From positions 12,457 through 76,456 of the forward strand of contig DMEZ01000032.1 in assembly GCA_003450735.1 (NCBI GenBank): a stretch of DNA of 64,000 bases, in the 5' to 3' direction. Positions 7,924 through 14,604 of this stretch are shown here, piece by piece (position 1 is the first letter of the stretch; the number at the start of each line of letters is the position of its first letter). A program made the position numbers and the translations under genes. The notes under the pieces are model-generated. The model had not been told where the DNA came from, made no database searches, and saw only the letters and a program-made list of their open reading frames with translations. This DNA is from Elusimicrobiota bacterium (GTDB taxonomy: Bacteria; Elusimicrobiota; Elusimicrobia; UBA1565).

Positions 7924-9138
7924 TTACTTGCCCATCTTGTCAGCCTGCACGAGGCCGGAGCCCTGCTGGTTCTGCGTCAGGCCCTCGATGGGCACGGCCG
8001 CGGAGGTCAGCATGGCGCGCACGGCCTTCGGGGTCGAGGCGCCCAGGGAAACGGCCAGCGCCGCGAGGCCCGCGACGTGCGGCGAGGCCATCGAGGTGCC
8101 GGACATCTTGGCCGTCCCGCCGCCCATCTTGCACGAGACGATGTCGTGGCCCGGGGCGATGACCGCGATCTCGGGGCCGGTCGTGGAGAAGAACGCCAGC
8201 TTGTCGTCGATGGTGCTCGCGCTGACCGCGATGGATTGCTTGTACTGAGCCGGCGCGGAGACCGGCGCCTCGGGGTCGTTGCCCGCCGCGGCGACGATGG
8301 TCACGCCCGCCGCGTAGGCCTTCTCCACGGCCTTCTTCATGGCCGCGCTGGAGGGCCCGCCCAGGCTCATGTTGATGACCTGCATCTTGTTCTCGACGGC
8401 CCAGGCGATGCCGTTCACGATGCCTTCCATCGTGCCGCCGCCCTCCCCGTCGAGGACCTTGATCGCGTAGAGCTTGGCCTTGGGGGCGACGCCGACCACG
8501 CCCTTGCCGTCCTTCTTCGCGGCGATGGAGCCCGCCACGTGCGTGCCGTGACCGTGGTCGTCGGAAGGGTCCTTCGCCTCGTCGAGGGCGTTAAAGCCGC
8601 CCGCGCAGTTGGACGCCAGGTCGGAGTGGGTGCAGTCGATGCCGGTGTCGATGACGGCCACCTTCACGCCCGCGCCCATCGTGCGCGACCAGGCCTCGGG
8701 GGCCTTGACCCTCGCGACGCCCCAGGGGATCTCGCCGGCGGCCGCGCCGACTTCGGGCGCGGGGGTCTTGCCCGCGCGGGCCGAGTCCAGGATGTCCTTC
8801 ACGGAAGGGAGGGTGTCCATCTCGACGGAGATCCACTTGCGGTAGGCGTTGTCCTCGAGGGCCTCGACCCCCGGGGCGGCGGAGACCAGTTGGATTGCCT
8901 TCGGCTGAAGCCCGGCCATCTTGATGAGGAGCCCGTCGATGAAAGGCAGTTCTCGGACCACGATCGCCCCGGCGGCCTCGACGACGCGGCGGCGCTCGGA
9001 GACGGGCACGCCTGCGCTGAAAGTCACGATCTTGGTCGGGCCAAGCTGAAGGGCCGCGGCCTTGTCCGCGGCCCTCGAGGGCGGCACGGCTCCGAATAGG
9101 ACGAGGACGGATACGGCGACGATGCTCCTCAGAAACAT
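7924..9138 (-). CDS. Secreted subtilisin-like serine protease (S8)
   Basis: The protein has 404 residues: signal peptide (about 1-23), an inhibitor-I9-like propeptide region to about residue 130, then an S8 peptidase domain. The catalytic triad is visible: Asp164 in VAVIDTGID, His197 in HGHGTHVAG and Ser349 in GTSMASPHVAG; the oxyanion Asn lies in AAAGND. It is probably exported and self-processed. A second, larger subtilase is encoded at 38857-41310. The gene is monocistronic: palindromes lie upstream and a hairpin terminator downstream. Confidence 0.92.
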   Translation of the reverse strand: MFLRSIVAVSVLVLFGAVPPSRAADKAAALQLGPTKIVTFSAGVPVSERRRVVEAAGAIVVRELPFIDGLLIKMAGLQPKAIQLVSAAPGVEALEDNAYRKWISVEMDTLPSVKDILDSARAGKTPAPEVGAAAGEIPWGVARVKAPEAWSRTMGAGVKVAVIDTGIDCTHSDLASNCAGGFNALDEAKDPSDDHGHGTHVAGSIAAKKDGKGVVGVAPKAKLYAIKVLDGEGGGTMEGIVNGIAWAVENKMQVINMSLGGPSSAAMKKAVEKAYAAGVTIVAAAGNDPEAPVSAPAQYKQSIAVSASTIDDKLAFFSTTGPEIAVIAPGHDIVSCKMGGGTAKMSGTSMASPHVAGLAALAVSLGASTPKAVRAMLTSAAVPIEGLTQNQQGSGLVQADKMGK

Positions 9139-9173
9139 TCCACCACCTCCGCAGGGCTCTTCCGAAGGCCGGG

Positions 9174-9252
9174 CCTGAGCCTTCAGGCCTAAGTATGGGG
9201 TCCAAAAGGCTCAGGAGCAAAGAGCGATGGGCCCAGCGGCGCCTGGGCCCAA
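9174..9252. repeat. Intergenic nested palindromes
   Basis: CCTGAGCCTT (9174-9183) is matched by AAGGCTCAGG (9206-9215) as a perfect 10-bp inverted repeat. Next to it, TGGGCCCAG and CTGGGCCCA form another inverted repeat (about 9229-9252). An AGGCCTAA motif lies in the first loop. The second hairpin could terminate the kinase gene that ends at 9265 on the minus strand; the first lies upstream of the subtilase start and may be regulatory. Confidence 0.55.
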
Positions 9253-9264
9253 AGTCCTATCTCC

Positions 9265-11682
9265 TCAGACCCTGGGAGGTTCTTTGGCGAGGCGCTCGGC
9301 GAGGATGGCGAACTCCCTCAGACGCAGGCGGGATTCGAAGCGTGGCTCCAGCGCACGGGCGAGGACCTCGTCGACGGCGTGCGGGAGCTCCAGCACCAGG
9401 GAGGTGGGCTGGGGATAGGCCTTGCGGATCTTGTCCTCGGTCGCCCGCGGGGCGAACGGAAGGCTGCCCGTCAAGAGCTCGTAGTAGCAGACCCCGAGCG
9501 AGTAGACGTCGGTCTCCGGGGAGACGATGCCCTGCTCGGACTCCGGCGGCATGTACGCCGGGGTGCCGTAGATGGCTCTCGTTCGGTCCATGGGCAGATC
9601 GAAGATCCGCCCCTCGTCCTCGGACTTCGCCGGAGACGGCGCCGCCTCCTGGACGGGGGCGGGCATGGGGGTGCTCGAAGCCAGCTCGCCGAGCAGGCCC
9701 GCGACTTCGGGAGCGGCGGCCTCCGGCACGGCCGGGACGGGGAGCTGGGCGGCGGAGGCCCCGAGCCTGCGGGCGATGCCGAAGTCCATGACCTTGATAT
9801 AGCCCTGCTTGGTGAGCATGATGTTGGCGGGCTTGAGGTCGCGGTGCACCACCCCCTTCGCGTGGGCGAACTCCAGGGCCTCGCAGACGGGCCGCAGGAT
9901 CTCCCAGGCCTGCGCCGTGGTCAGGCGGCGCTTGCGGGCGAGCAGCTCCTGGACGGTCTCCCCGTCGAGGAGCTCGAAGACGAGGTAGAGCCCGGAGGGC
10001 AGGTCGAGGACCTCGATGATGTCCACGATGTGGGGGTGGTGCAGGGACGCCAGCATCTTGGCTTCCTGCAGGGCCCGCGCGCGGAACTCGGCGTTCGAGG
10101 CCTCCTCGGGCGGCAGGCGCTTGATGGCGACCCGTCGGTCGAGCTGCTTGTCGCGGGCCTCCCACACCTGCCCCATCCCGCCCTTCCCGATGACGCGCAG
10201 CATCTCGTACTTGTCGATCAGGGACTTGGCCGCGCGCAGGGCCCGGCCCTCCTCCTCGGCGGCCCGGACCTGCTGGGCGGCGGCCAGGCCGCGGGAGAAC
10301 TCCTCGCCCTCCGTGCGCCGCGTGCCTTTCCAGAGGTTCACGCCGACTCCGACGATGATGGCGAGGGCCAGGAGGAGGAGGCCGGCGCCGAACAGGGGAA
10401 GGCTCGAGCCCGGGCGGCTCTCGGCCGACACCACGTCGAGGAGCTGGTAGCTGTCGTCGCAGTCGGGATCGAGCACCTTCTTGCCGGCCCGGGCGCGGTC
10501 GTAGACCCGCCGGTATTTCTCATCCATGGCCGTGGCGCGCTGGAGGTCGGTGAGCATCCGGTCGCGGTCGCCCAGGCCCTCGTAGGCCAGGGCGCGGAGG
10601 AAGTAGGCGTGGGGGTTGTCGGGATTCACGCGGATGGCCCTGCTGGCCGTGTCCGCCGCATCGGCGAACTTGCCCTGCTTGAGCTGGGCCCAGGAAAGCT
10701 CTTCGTAGGCGCTGGTCTTCTCCGGGTTGAGGCGGATCGCCTCCTTGGCCGCCGCTTCCGCCTCTTCGTAGCGGTGCATCCGATTGAGGATCTTCGCCTT
10801 GAGAGCGTAGGCGTCGGCGTCGTTGGGGTTCCTGCTGATGGCGTCGTCGGCCTCGCGCAGGGCCCCCTTCGCGTTGCCCGACCTCAGCTTGCCCATGATG
10901 GAGTCCAGCGACTGCAGGGTGATGCCGGCCTTCTGGTTCCGGGGCAAGGGCTCCGAAAGCATCACCTTCCTCTCCAGCCAGTCGGAGGCCGCCGGGGCCG
11001 CGACGGACCCCGGGGCGGCGCCCCGTCCGGACGCCGGGGGGGGCGCTCCGGCGGGCTGGGGAGGCAGGGAGCCCGGGCGCATCCCCTGGCCGACCGCCTG
11101 AGAGGTCCGGACCGGGCTATGGACGGTCGGCGCGCCGCGCGTCCCGGAAGCCTTGGGGGTCGCCGCTTCGGGAGTCTGGGCGGGATCGCTCTTCTGGACG
11201 TTCTGCTGGGGCGCGATGCCTCCCGTCGCCTTGTGATAGCGGAGCTCGTTGACCCAATACACGTATTCGTTGGGGTCGTAACGCTTGCCGTTGTTCTTGG
11301 CGGCGTAGGCGTTCTCCGCCTCGATGTAATCCTCGCCCGCGTCGCGGTAGTCTTCCGTGACCGAGATCTTCTGGGCGGACGTCTCATCGTAGACCCTCTT
11401 GACGTCCTCGAGCCGCTTCAGCTTGTAGGTCATCGTGTTCATGTTGCCGGCGTTGGTCGTCTCGTTGGAGAGGGTGTTCATCTCGAGCAGGGTCTGGGAC
11501 TCCCGGGCGTCGAGCTGTTCGAGGAGGCTGCGCTTCTGCTGCACCTGCTGCTTGGCCTGCGCGACCTGGGCCAGGGTGGGGTCCTGCGGAGGGTCCTGCC
11601 TGCGGCGGCGGGCGTCCGCCGCGCCGGGCAGCAACAGGGCGGCCGCCAGCACGGCGGCCGCCCCGATCCCGCGCCTGCGCAT
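9265..11682 (-). CDS. TPR-receptor Ser/Thr protein kinase
   Basis: The protein has 805 residues. A signal peptide (1-25) is followed by a coiled-coil region, a Pro-rich linker (about 165-230), TPR repeats (about 255-400), a membrane helix (428-450) and a cytoplasmic Hanks-type kinase (about 492-800). Kinase motifs are GKGGMG (499-504), Lys521 in VAIK, HRDLKPAN (613-620), DFG (633-635) and GTPAYMPPE (706-714). About 65 Ala/Pro-rich residues are inserted between DFG and the GTPAY segment. Topology suggests periplasmic TPRs sensing a protein and signalling inward. The neighbouring gene at 11692-14121 is a full-length paralog with the same layout. Confidence 0.9.
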   Translation of the reverse strand: MRRRGIGAAAVLAAALLLPGAADARRRRQDPPQDPTLAQVAQAKQQVQQKRSLLEQLDARESQTLLEMNTLSNETTNAGNMNTMTYKLKRLEDVKRVYDETSAQKISVTEDYRDAGEDYIEAENAYAAKNNGKRYDPNEYVYWVNELRYHKATGGIAPQQNVQKSDPAQTPEAATPKASGTRGAPTVHSPVRTSQAVGQGMRPGSLPPQPAGAPPPASGRGAAPGSVAAPAASDWLERKVMLSEPLPRNQKAGITLQSLDSIMGKLRSGNAKGALREADDAISRNPNDADAYALKAKILNRMHRYEEAEAAAKEAIRLNPEKTSAYEELSWAQLKQGKFADAADTASRAIRVNPDNPHAYFLRALAYEGLGDRDRMLTDLQRATAMDEKYRRVYDRARAGKKVLDPDCDDSYQLLDVVSAESRPGSSLPLFGAGLLLLALAIIVGVGVNLWKGTRRTEGEEFSRGLAAAQQVRAAEEEGRALRAAKSLIDKYEMLRVIGKGGMGQVWEARDKQLDRRVAIKRLPPEEASNAEFRARALQEAKMLASLHHPHIVDIIEVLDLPSGLYLVFELLDGETVQELLARKRRLTTAQAWEILRPVCEALEFAHAKGVVHRDLKPANIMLTKQGYIKVMDFGIARRLGASAAQLPVPAVPEAAAPEVAGLLGELASSTPMPAPVQEAAPSPAKSEDEGRIFDLPMDRTRAIYGTPAYMPPESEQGIVSPETDVYSLGVCYYELLTGSLPFAPRATEDKIRKAYPQPTSLVLELPHAVDEVLARALEPRFESRLRLREFAILAERLAKEPPRV

Positions 11683-11691
11683 GAGCGTGCT

Positions 11692-14121
11692 CTAGGCCGC
11701 CGGCACCTGGTCCACGGCCGCCAGGGCCAGCTTGAACTCCGTGGCGGTCCGCATGCGGGTCTGCACGTTCGGGTCGAGGGCCCGGTCGATGAGCGCGTCG
11801 AGCTGGGGAGGGATCCCCGGCACCTTCGCGCTGGCCTTCACGTACTGCTTGGCCATCTTGGCCGAGATGTCCGACTGGCTGAAGGGCAGCTCGCCGGTGA
11901 CCATCTCGTAGAGGCAGACGCCGAGGGCGTAGACGTCGAGGGCCGAAGTGACCACCCCGGCCTCGGCCTCGGGGGCCATGTAGGCCGGCGTCCCGGCGAT
12001 GGTCTGGGTGCGCGCCGAGAGCACCGGCCCCGCGTTCCCGCCGCTGGCGCCCGTCATGGCCTGCACGGCGGCCGCGTTGGCCGCTCCGGAGCCCTCGAAG
12101 ATGCGCCGGGCGATGCCGAAGTCCATGACCTTGATATAGCCCGCGTCGGTGACCATGATGTTGGCCGGCTTGAGGTCGCGGTGGACCACCGCGGAGCCGT
12201 GGGCGAACTCCAGCGCGTCGCAGACCGGCCGGAGGACGTCCCTCGCCTTCGCGAAGGGCATGCGCCGCTGCTCGGCCAGGAGGTGCTGGACGGTCTTGCC
12301 CGAGAGCAGCTCGAAGACCAGGAACAGGCCCTCGGGAAGGTCGAGGACCTCGTAGATGTCCACGATGCCCGGGTGGTGCAGGGAGGCCAGGGTGCGAGCC
12401 TCCTTGAGGTACATCTCCCGGGCCTTCTCCTCGAACTGCCCGTCGATGACCATCTTCTTGACGGCCACGGTGCGGTCGAGGGACTTGTCCTTGGCTTCCC
12501 AGACCTGGCCCATGCCGCCTTTCCCGATGATGCGGGTCAGCTGGTACTTCCCGGCGAGCAGGCCGTCCTTGGCGGGAGCCGCCTGGGGCTGGAGGGTCTC
12601 GGCGAGCTGCTTGAGGCGCTCGGCCTGCGGCGGGGGGGAGAGCTTCTTCCAGGCGAACGCCCCTCCGCCCACGAGGGCCGCGAGCAGGACGAGCAGGCCG
12701 GCGGCGACGGGCACCGGGATGCCGCCGTGGGCCTTGCCGCCCGAGATGAGGTCGGCCAGCTGCCAGCTGTCGTCCGCGCCCGGCCCGATCTTCTGCCCCG
12801 CCCGCGCCTGCTTGAGCTTGCCCGAGAACTGCGCGGGGTTGAGCTCGGCCGCCTTGGCGATGTCCTCCATCATCAGGTCCTTCTCGCCCAGGGCCTCGTG
12901 AGCGTAGGCCCGGATGGCATGGCCCATCGAGCTGCGGGGGTTGAGCTGGATGGCCTTCGAGGCGCTGGCGACGGCTTCCTTATGCTTGCCCTGCCTCAGC
13001 TGCGCCCAGGCCAGGGACTCGTACGCCGCCGGGTAGTTCGGCGCGAGCTGGATGGCCCGCGTGGCCGCGTCCTCGGCGCGCGCGTACATGAACTGCCGCT
13101 GTTCCTTGGACAGCTTGGGGTCCTCGGCCAGGCGGTTGTAGGCGACGGCCTTGAGGTTGAAGGCCCTCGGGCTGTTCGGCGTCAGGCGGATGGCCTCGTC
13201 CGCGGCCGCGACGGCGGCGTTGTAGTCGCCCATCTTGAGCTTGGTGTCCGCCTGCAGGTAGTACGCGTCGCTCTTGGCGGCGATCTCCTCTTCGGAAGGA
13301 GTGCTGATCCCGAGCCCGGGCACGGCGGGCTTCCCGTCGATGAAGCGTGGGCCGCTGTTGTCCATGTCGGCCTTGTTGCCGGCCACGCCCTTGTAGCCCG
13401 AACCCGAGTTCGAGGGAGAGCCGCTGGAGCCGGCCTTCGGGTCCCGGTAGTCCCGGTTGAGGGCATAGAGCCGGGAAAGCTCCTTCTCGATCTCCTTCTT
13501 CTCCACCATGTGGACGTCCACGCTCGCCGGAGGCTCGGCGCCGTAGTCGGCGGGGTTGGTGTTGAGCGCGGGCTTCTTGACCAGCTCCGGCTTCTTGTCG
13601 TCCTCCGAAGGCTGGAGGGGGTCGGGCTTGGGAGTGATGTTGACCAGGTCGGTCCTATCCACGGCCGGGGAACCCGGAGGCGGGAGGAGGGTGGGGACAG
13701 GCTTGGCTGCATCGTCCACCGGAGGCTTGGAAACAGGGGGCTCCTGCCCAGGGAAGGGCGGTTGGCCGCCGGAGCCGTTGTCGGGCTTGGGCTCGGGGCG
13801 GCTCTGGTCGATGTTGGGGTTCTGCGCGATCCCCGTCTCGGGGGGCCGAACGCTGGGAACGTTGTCCTTGGGAGGAGCCGCGCTCTGAACCGGCGAGGGG
13901 GCGGGTGCGGGATTATCCTGCTTTTTCTTCTCTTCCTGCTTCTCGACCAACGCTCCGCCGGTGATGGCGTTGATGAATCCGCAGCCGACGTTGCAGACAT
14001 CCCGGCCTGCTCTCCAGTTGTCGAAAAAATTTCCCGCGCGGGCAGCGGGCGGCATCGCGGCCGAGAGCGCGAAGGCCGCGAGGATCATGGGAATGCTTGA
14101 TTTTTTAAACATAAGTTTCAT
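11692..14121 (-). CDS. TPR-receptor Ser/Thr protein kinase, paralog
   Basis: The protein has 809 residues from ATG 14121, chosen because a GGGAGGGG ribosome site lies just upstream and a signal peptide follows (MKLMFKKSSIPMILAAFALS). A long Pro/Asp/Lys-rich region (to about 200), TPR repeats (about 280-445), a membrane helix (about 469-490) and a kinase domain follow. Kinase motifs are GKGGMG (533-538), Lys555, HRDLKPAN (647-654), DFG (667-669) and GTPAYMAPE (710-718), again with an insertion before the GTPAY segment. It ends 9 bases before the start of the downstream kinase, so the two are probably co-transcribed. A strong TTGACA-17-GATAAT promoter precedes it. Confidence 0.9.
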   Translation of the reverse strand: MKLMFKKSSIPMILAAFALSAAMPPAARAGNFFDNWRAGRDVCNVGCGFINAITGGALVEKQEEKKKQDNPAPAPSPVQSAAPPKDNVPSVRPPETGIAQNPNIDQSRPEPKPDNGSGGQPPFPGQEPPVSKPPVDDAAKPVPTLLPPPGSPAVDRTDLVNITPKPDPLQPSEDDKKPELVKKPALNTNPADYGAEPPASVDVHMVEKKEIEKELSRLYALNRDYRDPKAGSSGSPSNSGSGYKGVAGNKADMDNSGPRFIDGKPAVPGLGISTPSEEEIAAKSDAYYLQADTKLKMGDYNAAVAAADEAIRLTPNSPRAFNLKAVAYNRLAEDPKLSKEQRQFMYARAEDAATRAIQLAPNYPAAYESLAWAQLRQGKHKEAVASASKAIQLNPRSSMGHAIRAYAHEALGEKDLMMEDIAKAAELNPAQFSGKLKQARAGQKIGPGADDSWQLADLISGGKAHGGIPVPVAAGLLVLLAALVGGGAFAWKKLSPPPQAERLKQLAETLQPQAAPAKDGLLAGKYQLTRIIGKGGMGQVWEAKDKSLDRTVAVKKMVIDGQFEEKAREMYLKEARTLASLHHPGIVDIYEVLDLPEGLFLVFELLSGKTVQHLLAEQRRMPFAKARDVLRPVCDALEFAHGSAVVHRDLKPANIMVTDAGYIKVMDFGIARRIFEGSGAANAAAVQAMTGASGGNAGPVLSARTQTIAGTPAYMAPEAEAGVVTSALDVYALGVCLYEMVTGELPFSQSDISAKMAKQYVKASAKVPGIPPQLDALIDRALDPNVQTRMRTATEFKLALAAVDQVPAA

Positions 14122-14173
14122 GGCGCCCCTCCCGGCCAAACGGGAACAGACCGGTCTACCGGACACTAAGGTT

Positions 14174-14202
14174 ATTATCGGCCCCAATCACCTGTTTGTC
14201 AA
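14174..14202 (-). promoter_or_regulatory. Promoter of the TPR-kinase operon
   Basis: On the minus strand there is a consensus -35 TTGACA (14202-14197), a 17-bp spacer and -10 GATAAT (14179-14174). It is the best sigma-70 match in the window. Its -35 overlaps the -35 of the divergent clpS-like promoter. Confidence 0.75.
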
Positions 14203-14223
14203 GAGTCCTTTTCAGGCTATAAT
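14196..14223 (+). promoter_or_regulatory. Promoter of the clpS-like gene
   Basis: The -35 TTGTCA (14196-14201) and -10 TATAAT (14218-14223) are separated by 16 bp. The predicted start near 14230 leaves about 3 bases before the ATG at 14233, so the mRNA would be almost leaderless. Confidence 0.7.
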
Positions 14224-14232
14224 CTCGTATAA

Positions 14233-14520
14233 ATGGCGGCGGAACAATCAAAAACCATCGAGGCTGAACAGACCCTGGACAGCTCTCAGAGCACCTATGA
14301 GTGGCGGGTCATCCTGTTCAACTGCGACTGCCACACCTTCGACGAAGTCGAGCGCCAGCTGATGAAGGCCATCCATTGCTCGCTCGCCCGCGCGCGGAAA
14401 TACTCCTGGGAGGTCCACAGCCGGGGTTCGGCGGTCGTCTATCGGGGCCACCTGGAGCGCTGCGAGGCCGTCGCTTCGGTGCTCTCGGACATCCGCCTCA
14501 TCGTCAAAGTCTCCCAGTGA
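14233..14520 (+). CDS. clpS: ClpS-like Clp protease adaptor
   Basis: The protein has 95 residues. A ClpS fold is indicated by YEWRVILFNCDCHTFDEVERQL and by EVHSRGSAVVYRG. ClpS delivers N-degron substrates to the Clp protease. Of the amine-binding residues known in E. coli ClpS (N34, D35, H66), the Asn (N30) and His (H62) are present, but the residue after the Asn is Cys rather than Asp. Substrate choice may therefore differ. No clpA or clpP gene is nearby. It is divergent from the kinase operon and shares its -35 region. Confidence 0.8.
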   Translation: MAAEQSKTIEAEQTLDSSQSTYEWRVILFNCDCHTFDEVERQLMKAIHCSLARARKYSWEVHSRGSAVVYRGHLERCEAVASVLSDIRLIVKVSQ

Positions 14521-14604
14521 GCTCCGCCGCGCGCAAAGAAACGGTAACATCGATTTCCTATCCTTCCCGTGGCGTCCCGCCGAACGCCCGATGACAGGCA
14601 CCTC

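Noticed and set aside
9379..14100. Very long open frame on the plus strand opposite the two kinase genes (also 14248-17328, 19198-23169 and 61360-63912 on minus)
   Set aside because: Repetitive low-complexity Gly/Arg/Val/Leu-rich products antisense to clear genes with family motifs; a normal result of high G+C content.
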